Below, one piece after another: positions 46,215 through 55,092 of a DNA stretch of 64,000 bases (position 1 is the first letter of the stretch; the number at the start of each line of letters is the position of its first letter). The notes under the pieces are model-generated. The model did not search any database. It was not told the origin of the DNA and saw nothing but the letters and a program-made list of their open reading frames with translations. Source of the DNA: an uncultured Eubacteriales bacterium (GTDB lineage: Bacteria > Bacillota > Clostridia > Oscillospirales > UBA644). The stretch spans positions 1 to 64,000 of the forward strand of contig URFZ01000008.1 in the NCBI GenBank assembly GCA_900547165.1, given 5' to 3'. A program made the position numbers and the translations under genes.

Positions 46215-46469
46215 ATGGCTGATGAAAAGAAGGCTCCCGCAAAGAACAAGAAACCCAATATTTTTGCGCGTTTCTTTAAGTATTTGAAGGAAGTTAAGAG
46301 CGAACTCGTAAAAGTTACCTGGCCCGCTCCCAAGCAGGTCGTACGCGACACCCTTACCGTTATCGTGATTGTTGTCATAAGCGCAGTGTTTATCGGTGTT
46401 ATTGACCTTGTTTTCAAGAACATCGTAAGCTTTTCTGTCGGACAGGGAATCGCGAACCTTTTTAGTTGA
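46215..46469 (+). CDS. secE: Preprotein translocase subunit SecE
   Basis: SecE clamps SecY in the SecYEG channel. The 84-residue protein has a cytoplasmic amphipathic helix with the signature RFFKYLKEVKSELVKVTWPAPKQV and one membrane span (about 47-69). This is the short single-span Gram-positive form. AGGAGGACG precedes the ATG. It is translated between rpmG and nusG. Confidence 0.95.
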   Translation: MADEKKAPAKNKKPNIFARFFKYLKEVKSELVKVTWPAPKQVVRDTLTVIVIVVISAVFIGVIDLVFKNIVSFSVGQGIANLFS

Positions 46470-46512
46470 CTTTTATGAGAATTTATATCATCTCTGACGG
46501 AGGGAATGTCTG

Positions 46513-47034
46513 ATGGCCGAAACGGCGCAGTGGTATGTTATCCACACATATTCGGGTTATGAAAACAAAGTCGCAACGTCAATCGAAAAGGTCGTAGACC
46601 TTCGCGGTTTGCACGATTTGATTTGCGAAGTCAAGATACCCATGGAAAAAGTTCAGGATGTTAAAGAGAGCGGCGAGGTCGTTGAGACCGAAAGAAAACT
46701 GCTCCCCGGTTACGTTCTTGTAAACATGGTCGTCAACGACGATACTTGGGTTCTTCTGCGCAATATCCGCGGCGTTACCGGTTTTGTCGGACCCGAAGGA
46801 AAACCCATTCCTCTGACAGATGAAGAGATCCGCAATCTGAACCTTGTTCAGAGCGTGGAAGAAGCCCCGTTCAATGCGGGCGACAACGTCAAGGTCGTAA
46901 GCGGACCCATGGCAAACTTTACGGGTATCGTTGAAAGCGTTGACATGAAAGAGCGGAAAGCCAGAGTCATCATCTCCATGGGTGGTCGTGATATCCCCGC
47001 GGAGATAGGCATAGGCGATCTCGCGGCGCTGTAA
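46513..47034 (+). CDS. nusG: Transcription termination/antitermination protein NusG
   Basis: NusG binds RNA polymerase and links it to Rho, pausing and the ribosome. The 173-residue protein has the N-terminal NGN domain (QWYVIHTYSGYENKV, PGYVLV, RNIRGVTGFVG) and the C-terminal KOW domain (about 120-173; GDNVKVVSGPMANFTGIVESVD). GGAGGGAATG precedes the ATG. Confidence 0.96.
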   Translation: MAETAQWYVIHTYSGYENKVATSIEKVVDLRGLHDLICEVKIPMEKVQDVKESGEVVETERKLLPGYVLVNMVVNDDTWVLLRNIRGVTGFVGPEGKPIPLTDEEIRNLNLVQSVEEAPFNAGDNVKVVSGPMANFTGIVESVDMKERKARVIISMGGRDIPAEIGIGDLAAL

Positions 47035-47069
47035 AAGCGCAATTTACTAATTACGGAGGAAACTGAATA

Positions 47070-47495
47070 ATGGCACAGAAAGTTACCGGTTATATCAAAC
47101 TGCAAATTCCCGCAGGAAAAGCCTCTGCTACGCCTCCCGTTGGTCCGGCTCTCGGTCAGCACGGCGTTAACATCATGGCTTTCATTAAAGAATTCAATGA
47201 AAAAACCAAGAATGACGTAGGACTTATCATCCCCGTTGTTATCACCGTTTACGCGGACCGTTCGTTCACATTCGTTACGAAAACTCCGCCGGCAGCGGTT
47301 CTTATCAAAAAGGCTTGCGGCATTGAGTTCGGTTCGGGCGTTCCCAACAAGACCAAAGTCGCAAAAATCACAAAGGCGCAGATTAAAGAAATCGCCGAAA
47401 AGAAAATGCCCGACCTTAACGCGAACGACGTCGAAGCCGCTATGTCCATGATCGCCGGAACCGCGAGAAGCATGGGCGTTACCGTTGAGGACTGA
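47070..47495 (+). CDS. rplK: 50S ribosomal protein L11
   Basis: L11 binds the GTPase-associated centre of 23S rRNA and is required for stringent sensing. The 141-residue protein starts with the Pro-rich signature [23 protein letters not shown] (split at residue ~25) and ends [19 protein letters not shown] precedes the ATG. An L1-type site follows in the intergenic region to rplA. Confidence 0.97.
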   Translation: MAQKVTGYIKLQIPAGKASATPPVGPALGQHGVNIMAFIKEFNEKTKNDVGLIIPVVITVYADRSFTFVTKTPPAAVLIKKACGIEFGSGVPNKTKVAKITKAQIKEIAEKKMPDLNANDVEAAMSMIAGTARSMGVTVED

Positions 47496-47535
47496 CATTT
47501 GAACACGGTTCGCAAAAACCGAACCGCTTTATAAC

Positions 47536-47564
47536 TGTGGGAGGATTATTTCCGAACAACCACA
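47536..47564 (+). promoter_or_regulatory. Candidate L1-binding site between rplK and rplA
   Basis: TGTGG (47536-47540) pairs with CCACA (47560-47564), enclosing GAGG and a purine-rich loop. This mimics the L1-binding region of 23S rRNA and lies just before the rplA Shine-Dalgarno (AGGAGG). A perfect CGGTTCG/CGAACCG hairpin (47506-47526) precedes it. Feedback by L1 is well known for this operon. Confidence 0.6.
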
Positions 47565-47582
47565 TAGGAGGATTTTTTTAAC

Positions 47583-48278
47583 ATGAAAAAAGGCAAGAAA
47601 TATATTGAAAGCTCGAAAACAATCGAGTCTTCCAAACTTTATGATACCGCCGAGGCTTGCGACCTTGTTTGCAAGACCGCAAAGGCGAAATTTGACGAAA
47701 CCATCGAAATGCACGTTCGTCTCGGTGTTGACTCCCGTCACGCGGACCAGCAGGTAAGAGGCGCTATGGTTCTTCCTCACGGAACGGGCAAAACGATGAG
47801 AGTTCTCGTATTCGCAAAAGACGACAAAGCGCAGGAAGCGCTTGACGCAGGCGCTGATTATGTAGGCGCAGAAGATATGGTTACCAAGATCCAGAAAGAA
47901 AACTGGTTCGAATTCGATATCGTTGTTGCAACCCCGAACATGATGGGCGTTGTAGGTCGTCTCGGTAAAGTGCTCGGTCCCAAGGGACTTATGCCGAACC
48001 CGAAAGCAGGCACCGTTACGATGAACGTTGCTCAGGCAATCAAAGAGATCAAAGCCGGTAAGATTGAGTACCGTCTTGACAAGACCAACATCATCCACTG
48101 TCCGATAGGCAAGGCTTCTTTCGGCGCGGAAAAGATATCCGAAAACTTTGACGCTCTCATAGGCGCAATCGTTAAGGCGAAGCCCGCGGCTGCAAAAGGT
48201 CAGTACATCAAGAGCTGCGTTATCGCATCCACTATGGGCCCCGGCATCAAGGTCAACACGACCAAATACGGTGTTTGA
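47583..48278 (+). CDS. rplA: 50S ribosomal protein L1
   Basis: L1 forms the mobile stalk by the ribosomal E site and represses its own mRNA. The 231-residue protein has the two-domain L1 pattern with [39 protein letters not shown] (here in two segments) and [28 protein letters not shown] precedes the ATG. The operon ends here at a hairpin; rplJ-rplL do not follow. Confidence 0.97.
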   Translation: MKKGKKYIESSKTIESSKLYDTAEACDLVCKTAKAKFDETIEMHVRLGVDSRHADQQVRGAMVLPHGTGKTMRVLVFAKDDKAQEALDAGADYVGAEDMVTKIQKENWFEFDIVVATPNMMGVVGRLGKVLGPKGLMPNPKAGTVTMNVAQAIKEIKAGKIEYRLDKTNIIHCPIGKASFGAEKISENFDALIGAIVKAKPAAAKGQYIKSCVIASTMGPGIKVNTTKYGV

Positions 48279-48300
48279 TTTAATCAGACAATAACAATTT

Positions 48301-48333
48301 ACGGAACCGTTTGAAAAGACGGTTCCGTTTTTT
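48301..48333 (+). terminator. Terminator of the rplKA operon
   Basis: ACGGAACCGT pairs with ACGGTTCCGT over TTGAAAAG and runs into TTTTTT. Confidence 0.9.
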
Positions 48334-48360
48334 CGTCCGAAAAGTGTTGCCTGCCGACGT

Positions 48361-48389
48361 TTGACAATTGAATAAGGCTGTGCTATACT
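48361..48389 (+). promoter_or_regulatory. Promoter of the ACT-MBL gene
   Basis: TTGACA (48361-48366), 17-bp spacer, TATACT (48384-48389). Confidence 0.8.
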
Positions 48390-48434
48390 GTTTAAGTCAA
48401 GTATATTCGGGCTGTGATACAGCGAGAGGAAAAG

Positions 48435-49877
48435 ATGAAAAAAACATTTGTAACGGTTATGCCGAACCACATCGGCGCATTTCTGAAAGCAAGCCGCTGT
48501 TTCGCGGAACTGGGAGTAAACATAACAAGAGTGAGTTATAACAAGGCGGTCGATTCGCACACTCTTTTTATAGATGCGGAGGGTACTGCGGAGCAACTTG
48601 AAAAAGCGTCCGAAATGCTTGAAAAAATCGGATATCTGCAATGCGGAGAAAGCGGAAGAACCGTTATTTTGCTTGAATTCAGACTTCGCGATGTTCCGGG
48701 CAGCGTTACAAAGGTGCTTGAACTTATAGAAAAATCGGGGTTCAATATTTCCTATATGAGTTCGCAGGAAAACGGCACCGACTGCCAATATTTCAAAATG
48801 GGGATAGTCGTTGACGGTCGCGAAAACCTTGACGGGTTTCTTGCTTCGGCACGGAAAATATGCGACGTCCGTGTTATAGACTACAATCATGCGGACAAGG
48901 TGTACGACAACAGTCTGTTTTACGTTCATTTTGTCGATGAACTTTCATCTATGATGAACATTTCCGCCGATTCGAGAGAGGCGCTTTTGGTCAACACCAA
49001 CCTTGCAATGCAGCGGCTCGATGAAACGGGCGTTTCGCCTTATCGCACCTTTGACAGCATTTCCCGCTTTTGCGAATTGCTCTCCAAATCCCGAGGAAAG
49101 GATTTCTCTCCCCGCATTTCGACCCACCGCATAACGGAAAAGACCGAAATTATTCTGATAGAACCCCCGTGCGGGAGCAATACGGCGATAATCAAAAGCG
49201 GAAGCGACTGCCTTTTTGTTGATACAGGTTACGCATACTGCAAAGAGGAGATGAACCGCATTTTTCGTGAGTTGATACCGTCTTTTGACAGTATTGAAAA
49301 GAAAGCATTTGTCACTCACGCCGATGTTGACCATTGCGGACTTCTTCCCGAATTTGACATCGTTTATGCGGGTGTCGGCTCTGCCGAGTGCCTGCGGCTT
49401 GAATATGAAACGGGTGACGGTTACCGCGAACAGAATCCGATACACAAGCCGTATATTCAGATTTGTAAAATACTGACTTCATACAGCCCCACAGATCCAT
49501 CAAAAATCGTGACGGTCGGCGGCGATGCGCAGGACGAAGACGTGCTTTCCCGTGTGGGCTTTTTTGATTTCGGAGATCTTCATTTTGAACTTTATACGGG
49601 ACGCGGCGGACATTTGCGCGGCGAATCGGTGCTTATAGATTATCAGAACAAAGTCGTATTCAGCGGCGACGTTTTTGTGAATATGAAAGATATGACGGCA
49701 AGTCAGGCGCAGTATAACCGTTACGCGCCGATACTTATGACTTCGGTTGATACCGACCCGAATCTTTGCGCACGGGAAAGACAGGCGCTTTTTGCAAGGC
49801 TAGGCGTCGGCACATGGCATATATTCGGCGGTCATGGGGGCAAAAAAATATACAACGTTAAACCCGCGGAAATATAA
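48435..49877 (+). CDS. ACT-ACT-metallo-beta-lactamase fusion protein
   Basis: I do not know a characterised member. With ATG 48435 (AGAGGA 5-10 bp upstream; GTG 48414 would add seven residues) the protein has 480 residues. Two ACT domains (about 1-70 and 77-150; FRLRDVPGSVTKVLELIEKSGFN) precede a metallo-beta-lactamase domain (about 215-475). The metal motif is THADVDHCG (HxxxDH type), with GGHGG near the C-terminus. ACT domains usually bind amino acids, so an amino-acid-gated hydrolase is plausible. It is transcribed alone from its own promoter. Confidence 0.75.
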   Translation: MKKTFVTVMPNHIGAFLKASRCFAELGVNITRVSYNKAVDSHTLFIDAEGTAEQLEKASEMLEKIGYLQCGESGRTVILLEFRLRDVPGSVTKVLELIEKSGFNISYMSSQENGTDCQYFKMGIVVDGRENLDGFLASARKICDVRVIDYNHADKVYDNSLFYVHFVDELSSMMNISADSREALLVNTNLAMQRLDETGVSPYRTFDSISRFCELLSKSRGKDFSPRISTHRITEKTEIILIEPPCGSNTAIIKSGSDCLFVDTGYAYCKEEMNRIFRELIPSFDSIEKKAFVTHADVDHCGLLPEFDIVYAGVGSAECLRLEYETGDGYREQNPIHKPYIQICKILTSYSPTDPSKIVTVGGDAQDEDVLSRVGFFDFGDLHFELYTGRGGHLRGESVLIDYQNKVVFSGDVFVNMKDMTASQAQYNRYAPILMTSVDTDPNLCARERQALFARLGVGTWHIFGGHGGKKIYNVKPAEI

Positions 49878-49959
49878 ATTGAGAATGGTTATTCTGCCCG
49901 GGTAACCGGCAACCGTGTCTTTAATATCGCACGATTTTGTAAGAAACGGAAAAACGCTC

Positions 49960-49990
49960 TTGACTTAAAGCGCACTTTAAGGTGTATACT
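49960..49990 (+). promoter_or_regulatory. MerR-type promoter with 19-bp spacer and dyad operator
   Basis: TTGACT (49960-49965) and TATACT (49985-49990) are 19 bp apart. The spacer carries CTTAAAG-CGCA-CTTTAAG (49964-49981), a perfect 7-bp dyad. This matches the AdhR/NmlR class of MerR operators known from aldehyde and redox stress genes. It drives the flavin reductase gene. Confidence 0.7.
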
Positions 49991-50026
49991 TTGCTTGAAA
50001 ATAAAAAACTATCGGAGGATATGAAT

Positions 50027-50587
50027 ATGAGAAAAAATCTCGGTGCAAAACCGTATACTTATCCGCAGCCTGTTTTCATTCTTGCCGCTTATGACGAAAG
50101 CGGCAAACCCGACGCGATGAATGCCGCATGGGGCGGTATCAGCGACGGCGACGAACTTTCCATGTGCATCAGCGCAGGACATAAGACCACAAAAAATCTT
50201 TTGAACAGAAAAGCGTTCACCGTAAGTATGGCGGACGTCAAAAACGTTGTCGCGTGCGACTATGTGGGAATAGTTTCGGGCAATACCGAACCGAACAAGT
50301 TCGAAAAATCAGGTTTTCACGCCGTTAAGTCCGAATTTGTCGATGCTCCCGTTATCGAGGAACTTCCCATCGCGGTTGAGTGCCGTCTCAGAAGCTATGA
50401 CCCCGCATCGGGCAGACTTGTGGGCGAGATAGTGAACGTCAGCGTTGACGAGCGTGTGCTTGACGCAAACGGCAAGGTCGATGTTGAAAAGGTTCAGCCA
50501 ATCACCTTTGACCCTTTCAACAATACCTATGTCGCACTCGGCAAAATCGTGGGAACAGCGTTCAGCGACGGCAAAGAACTGAAATAA
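50027..50587 (+). CDS. Flavin reductase family FMN-binding protein
   Basis: The 186-residue protein has the split-barrel FMN-binding fold of flavin reductase-like proteins. Its start (YPQPVFILAAYDESGKPDAMNAAWGG, in two pieces) and SISAGHKTTKNLL-like segment (ISAGHKTTKNLL) are family features; KPDAMNAAW lies in the flavin site. I chose ATG 50027 since GGAGG lies 8 bp upstream; ATG 50021 is too close and GTG 49982 lies in the promoter. The MerR-type promoter suggests induction by electrophile or redox stress. The electron partner is unknown. Confidence 0.85.
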   Translation: MRKNLGAKPYTYPQPVFILAAYDESGKPDAMNAAWGGISDGDELSMCISAGHKTTKNLLNRKAFTVSMADVKNVVACDYVGIVSGNTEPNKFEKSGFHAVKSEFVDAPVIEELPIAVECRLRSYDPASGRLVGEIVNVSVDERVLDANGKVDVEKVQPITFDPFNNTYVALGKIVGTAFSDGKELK

Positions 50588-50615
50588 AACAGGAAAAATC
50601 TTTTTTATCTTCCTT

Positions 50616-50650
50616 AAAAATATCGCGTCCGTTCGGGCGCGATATTTTTT
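50616..50650 (+). terminator. Terminator after the flavin reductase gene
   Basis: AATATCGCGTCC pairs with GGGCGCGATATT over GTTC, followed by TTTTTT. Confidence 0.9.
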
Positions 50651-50718
50651 CGAAAGTTGCCTGAGGAATAATAAAAACTTATACAGCCGAACTTTCTGTA
50701 TGAATTTATTGTTTCGGG

Positions 50719-50747
50719 TTGTTTATTGCGTCTGCTTATGATATAAT
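50719..50747 (+). promoter_or_regulatory. Promoter of the C1 peptidase gene
   Basis: TTGTTT (50719-50724), 17-bp spacer, TATAAT (50742-50747). Confidence 0.6.
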
Positions 50748-50791
50748 CGTCAGGCTAAGGTAACTATAAAAATTTGTATAAGAGGTTCAAA

Positions 50792-53008
50792 ATGGTTAAA
50801 CTGACCGAAAAACTGCTTTGTCTTTTATTGTGCGCCGCGATTTTTTGCGGAATTGCTGTCTCCTCTTCCGGTTCGTCGGCAAAGGCGGAAGAAGTTTTTC
50901 CTTCGCTGTCCGCGGAAGAGCTTGCAAAAATGCCGAAATACGATGGCAGAGATTATGGGATCGTAACGCCTGTAAAAGATCAGGGAACGACCAATCTTTG
51001 CTGGGCGTATTCGTCCGTCGCGGCGGCAGAGGCAAGCATTTTGAAATCGGGCATAGACCCGACGGCGACAAAGGACAGCCTTTCGCTGAATCCGACCGCG
51101 GTTGCATACCGCGTTTTTCGCAGAACGGCGGATCCTCTCGGAAATACGGGCGGAGAGCAGAAGTCCGGAGATTTCACACAGGCGACGGGAAATCCTCTTT
51201 ATGCAGCAAAACTTTTTTCGATGTGGTGGGCTCCCGTGGCCGGTTCGCAGGCGTCCGCGGACCCTTATGAAAACCCGTCTTACAGGTTTGAAAACGCGTA
51301 TTATATCCCCGATAACAGATCCGACCCCGACGCGTATATAGCGGCGGTCAAGAAAGCCGTCGCGACATACGGCGCGGTGACTTTTCAATACAACAATATG
51401 CGCGAAACGGCGTATTACAACCCCAAATTCGAGGGCGGAGGGGGCAGCTCGCCGCACGCCTGCACGGTGGTGGGCTGGGATGATACCATTCCCGCAAGCC
51501 GCTTTCAGCCCGGAGGAGCGACAAGGAACGGCGGCTGGCTTATCAAGAACAGCTATAACTCTCTCGAATATTTCTGGCTTTCTTACGACAACACAAGTTC
51601 AAGCGTGTATGCTTTCACTTTCGCTCCGAAGGAAAAATACGATTTTAACTATTACTACGACGGCAACCTCGATGATTTTTCTCTCAGAAAAGATAAATAT
51701 GTCGCAAACGTTTTCCGCGCGCAGAAGGGCGGAGAAAACGGTAAATCGGAATATATAAAAGCTGTCAATGTCGGCGTTTCGGGCGAAAACGTCACGGTTG
51801 AGGTCGAAGTTTTCAAGAACCTTGATTATCCTTTCGGCGGGCAGAGCGATGTTCCGACCTCGGGCGGCTTTTCCGCGTCGAAGAAGACGATAACATCCTC
51901 TCACGGCGGTTACCTTACCGTTGAGCTCGACTCTCCCGTCAAGGTTGAAAAGGACGAATGGTTTTCCGTGATCGTCCGCGTTTCCAACCCCGAAAACGAC
52001 GCGAAAATCGTTACCGCCTACAAGGACGTAAAAACTCTTTCCTACGCAAACGGCGGCTACGGATGGTCAAGCCTAGGCAACTTTGTCGGAAGAATAAAGG
52101 CGTACACCTCGCTTGAAGAGGACGAAAAAACGCCGTCGACGCCGCTCTGCGTAAACGGAGTCAACGTTTCTCTCAACGAAAGCATATCCCTTTTCTTCGC
52201 TGTTTCCGACACAAGCGAATATTCCGATGTTTATATGGAGTTCTCTTCAAACGGAAAGACTCTGAAAAACAGAGACCGTATGACTCTGAAAGATGTTGAA
52301 TGTTATAGATATTCGGATATTTCGGCAAAACAGGGAAACGATGAAGTCACGGCGGTTTTGGTAGGGACTTTTAACGGAAAAGAATACCGTTCCGAGCCTT
52401 TCTCTTATTCCGTCGCGGATTATTGTTACAGCCGCATCGCAAAATCCGAAAGTGCGGCGTTCAAGAGAGTCTGCGTCGATCTGCTTGATTATTGTTCGGC
52501 GGCGCAAATTTACTTTAATTACAACACGGATAATCTTGCGAACGCAAGACTGACGGACGAACAGCGGAAATTCGGTTCCGCGTCATATGAGCCGTTGACT
52601 GATAACAGCTTCAAGGAGTCGAAGGAAGAATACGGAATAAAAGCTTTTAACCTTGTTTATAAAGATGTTATCAATGTTATCGTTGCGGTAGACGCTCCGT
52701 CGGCGCAGGGACTTTCCGCCCGTGTGGAGTTTGACGGAATTGTCTATGTGATTGATGATTTTTATGAGGTTGTGCTGAACGGACAACGTTATTTCGCGTT
52801 TGATTTTACAAAGATCCCTCCGAATAAGTTCAAAAGCATATTTACGATAACTCTTGAAGTTTTCGGCAAACCTGTCGGTGTGCAAGGAGCATACAGCATT
52901 GAGTCCTATCTGGCAAGACGTATGCAACTGTCAACAAGCACCGATTATCGGAACCTGATGGAAGCAACCGCAAAATACGGTGATTCCTGCAAGGCATATT
53001 TCGGTTAA
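50792..53008 (+). CDS. Secreted papain-family (C1) cysteine peptidase
   Basis: The 738-residue protein (from ATG 50792; TTG 50774 lies before the AGAGG) has a signal peptide (about 1-32) and a papain-like domain (about 48-290). The catalytic set is visible: Gln64 and Cys70 in VKDQGTTNLCWAYSS, His222 in SSPHACTVVGWDD, and Asn253 in LIKNSYN. Beta-sandwich modules follow (about 300-470), as in bacterial C1 peptidases with a lectin-like domain, and then a further beta region (about 475-738). No anchor or sorting signal is found at the C-terminus, so it is probably released. It may act on host or wall proteins. It ends at a bidirectional terminator. Confidence 0.88.
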   Translation: MVKLTEKLLCLLLCAAIFCGIAVSSSGSSAKAEEVFPSLSAEELAKMPKYDGRDYGIVTPVKDQGTTNLCWAYSSVAAAEASILKSGIDPTATKDSLSLNPTAVAYRVFRRTADPLGNTGGEQKSGDFTQATGNPLYAAKLFSMWWAPVAGSQASADPYENPSYRFENAYYIPDNRSDPDAYIAAVKKAVATYGAVTFQYNNMRETAYYNPKFEGGGGSSPHACTVVGWDDTIPASRFQPGGATRNGGWLIKNSYNSLEYFWLSYDNTSSSVYAFTFAPKEKYDFNYYYDGNLDDFSLRKDKYVANVFRAQKGGENGKSEYIKAVNVGVSGENVTVEVEVFKNLDYPFGGQSDVPTSGGFSASKKTITSSHGGYLTVELDSPVKVEKDEWFSVIVRVSNPENDAKIVTAYKDVKTLSYANGGYGWSSLGNFVGRIKAYTSLEEDEKTPSTPLCVNGVNVSLNESISLFFAVSDTSEYSDVYMEFSSNGKTLKNRDRMTLKDVECYRYSDISAKQGNDEVTAVLVGTFNGKEYRSEPFSYSVADYCYSRIAKSESAAFKRVCVDLLDYCSAAQIYFNYNTDNLANARLTDEQRKFGSASYEPLTDNSFKESKEEYGIKAFNLVYKDVINVIVAVDAPSAQGLSARVEFDGIVYVIDDFYEVVLNGQRYFAFDFTKIPPNKFKSIFTITLEVFGKPVGVQGAYSIESYLARRMQLSTSTDYRNLMEATAKYGDSCKAYFG

Positions 53009-53058
53009 AAACCGAAACCGCGGGTTAGCGAAAAACTGAAAAAAACGCGTTTTTTGAA

Positions 53059-53092
53059 AGCGCCCCCGAAGCATTCGGCTTTCGGGGGCGCT
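53059..53092. terminator. Bidirectional terminator between peptidase and MocR genes
   Basis: AGCGCCCCCGAA pairs with TTCGGGGGCGCT over a 10-nt loop. It starts 3 bp after the MocR stop on the minus strand and has T-runs on both sides. Confidence 0.85.
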
Positions 53093-53094
53093 CT

Positions 53095-54183
53095 TTATCC
53101 GTTTTGCAGTTCTTTTCGCTTTGCTCTGCGGACGCGGTTGATATGGCGTTCAAAATCTCCGCTGTTAAGGAGTTCCGTCAGAACAAGCTGTTCGTAAGTC
53201 GGAACGGTGCAGGAATAGAAGCCGACCTTTTCCTCAAAGGGTTTTACAAGTTTTTTCGGCAGAACCATGTAACCGATACGCAGAGACGGCGAGATCGTCT
53301 TTGAAAAGGTGTTCAGATATATCACGTTGTCTTTGTCCGCAAGCGCGAATATCGGGTCCGCGGGTTTTGCGGCGACCGCAAACTCGGAGTCATAGTCCGA
53401 CTCGATGATAAATCTTTCGGCTTTGTCCGCCCAGCGGATATATTCATATCTCTTGGACGCCGACGCGGAAACGCCGCTCGGAAAACTGCGGCAGGGCGTT
53501 GTGTGCAAAACGTCGGCTTTCGAGGAGGCGAGCGCCGCGCTGTCTATCCCGTCTTCCGAAAGCGGCAGTTTTTCATATTTTACGCCTGTTGCGCGGTATA
53601 TTTTTCCTATCTTTTCATACGAAGGGTCTTCAAACGCATATACCTTGTCTCTGCCGAGCAGGTCAACGAGCAGCGCATAAAGATATTCCGCGCCCGATCC
53701 GACAACTATCTTGTCTGCATCAACATCAATGCCTTTGTTGCGTGCAAGGAACAACTTCAAAGCCGTCCGCAGTTCCGCAAGCCCGATATTCGGGGATTTT
53801 TCGAGTATTCTGTCATTATAGTCCGAAAGAACACGGCGCATTGTTTTGCAGAGCAGGGAAACGGGAAAAGACGGTTTTTCAGATACGTCTTTTTGTTTTG
53901 GTAAAATCTGTCCGATGCTTTTTTCGGAAGAAGCAAAGCCGTCGCTCGGACGGAAAATGACGAAAAATCCGCTTCTTTGCCGCGCTTCCGCATACCCCTC
54001 GTCGCAAAGCAGTTCGTATGCGTGTTCAACCGTTATAGTGCTTACGCCGACTTCTTCCGCAAGCAGACGTTTGGACGGTAGTTTGTCTCCCGTTTTATAA
54101 TTCCCGCGAACAATATCTTCTCTGATTTGTCGGTATAATTGCAGATAAACGGGGTGTTCCTCTTTTTTTATCAGATATTTCAT
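53095..54183 (-). CDS. MocR/PdxR-like GntR regulator with aminotransferase domain, C-terminally short
   Basis: The 362-residue protein joins a GntR winged helix (about 1-75; PVYLQLYRQIREDI, KLPSKRLLAEEVGVSTITVEHAY) to a class I aminotransferase-like domain with the PLP-binding Lys295 in NTFSKTISPSLRIGY. MocR proteins are usually 450-500 residues; this one stops at RRAKRKELQNG, where others continue with about 90 residues of the small C-terminal domain, and a terminator follows at once. It diverges from an ECF S-component gene, so it probably senses PLP or a related vitamin and controls uptake. Confidence 0.82.
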   Translation of the reverse strand: MKYLIKKEEHPVYLQLYRQIREDIVRGNYKTGDKLPSKRLLAEEVGVSTITVEHAYELLCDEGYAEARQRSGFFVIFRPSDGFASSEKSIGQILPKQKDVSEKPSFPVSLLCKTMRRVLSDYNDRILEKSPNIGLAELRTALKLFLARNKGIDVDADKIVVGSGAEYLYALLVDLLGRDKVYAFEDPSYEKIGKIYRATGVKYEKLPLSEDGIDSAALASSKADVLHTTPCRSFPSGVSASASKRYEYIRWADKAERFIIESDYDSEFAVAAKPADPIFALADKDNVIYLNTFSKTISPSLRIGYMVLPKKLVKPFEEKVGFYSCTVPTYEQLVLTELLNSGDFERHINRVRRAKRKELQNG

Positions 54184-54275
54184 CTGGTTATATTGTTTCC
54201 TCTCGTTTTGACTATTTTATATTATCAGAAATATTGTATAATACTGTTATTGAAATTGCAAGGGGGAAACCTTAA

Positions 54276-54836
54276 ATGTCAGAAAAAGTAAACAAAGGCA
54301 ACATCACGTTCAGACTTTGCCTGACCGCCGTGTTCATGGCATTGACTTTTGTTGCCACAAAATTTTTGCAGATTCCGTTTGTCGGAGCAAACGGGTATTT
54401 TAATCTCGGTGATGCGGTATTGCTTACGGGTGCGTTCTTTCTCGGTCCCGTTTACGGTGCGGTCGCCGCAGGTATAGGCTCTGCGCTTGCGGATATTATT
54501 TCCCCTTTTGCGATATATGCTCCCGCAACGCTTATCATAAAAGCGCTTATGGCTGTTGTGTTTTTCCTTATCGCCGTAATGCCGATGAAAAAGCAACCGA
54601 AAGTCGGCGTCAGAATAGTTTTTGTCATTCTCGGCGCACTTGTTGCGGAAGCGATAATGGTCGGCGGCTATTTTGTGTTTGAAACGATTTTGTACGGTGC
54701 GGGAACAGCGGCGCTGTCCTTGATCGGAAACGCCACGCAGGGCGCGTGCGGTCTTGTTATCGCCGCGGTTCTCGTCAATGTTCTTTCGTCGAATAAAAAG
54801 ATAAGAGGACTTTCCGGTTTGGAAAAAAGAGGCTGA
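54276..54836 (+). CDS. ECF transporter S component
   Basis: This 186-residue membrane protein is the substrate-binding subunit of an energy-coupling factor vitamin transporter. It has about six hydrophobic spans with the S-component features NGYFNLGDAVLLTGAFFLGPVYG and AAGIGSALADIISPFAIYAPATLIIKALMA (in two parts). Its placement opposite a MocR regulator suggests a vitamin B6 or related pyrimidine substrate; that is inference. The shared A, A' and T subunits are not in the window. AAGGGGG precedes the ATG. Confidence 0.85.
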   Translation: MSEKVNKGNITFRLCLTAVFMALTFVATKFLQIPFVGANGYFNLGDAVLLTGAFFLGPVYGAVAAGIGSALADIISPFAIYAPATLIIKALMAVVFFLIAVMPMKKQPKVGVRIVFVILGALVAEAIMVGGYFVFETILYGAGTAALSLIGNATQGACGLVIAAVLVNVLSSNKKIRGLSGLEKRG

Positions 54837-55092
54837 AACAACGCCTTATAAATATCATAAGAGATTTTTAATATGCCAAAGAAGTTTAACGCAAGAAATA
54901 CCACGGTTTGGAAAGGCTGAGTCTACGCGAACACTTATCGCCCGACACAGGCTATTTTCGGTTATTTCCTCTCTTTTCGTCTTGGCGGGCTCGACGTATT
55001 TACAAGGCTTTTGTGAAAGTTAGGGCGAAAATCAGCCCGTTAAAACCGACAAGGGTTCGGGTATACTCAGCCTATGCACCACCGCAATCTTT
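54837..55092 (+). other. Region between two S-component genes, possible broken 5' end
   Basis: The second S-component reading frame is open back to a TAG at 55021-55023 and encodes a plausible first membrane helix from 55063, but has no ATG, GTG or TTG between the TAG and 55093. A 15-codon ORF (ATG 54873 to TGA 54920) has a weak ribosome site. No known riboswitch is evident. Confidence 0.45.

Noticed and set aside
47529..48929. 466-codon minus-strand ORF opposite rplA and the ACT-MBL gene
   Set aside because: It mirrors two well-supported plus-strand genes and an intergenic terminator, has no family features, and no ribosome site. Long antisense ORFs recur across this genome because of its codon use.
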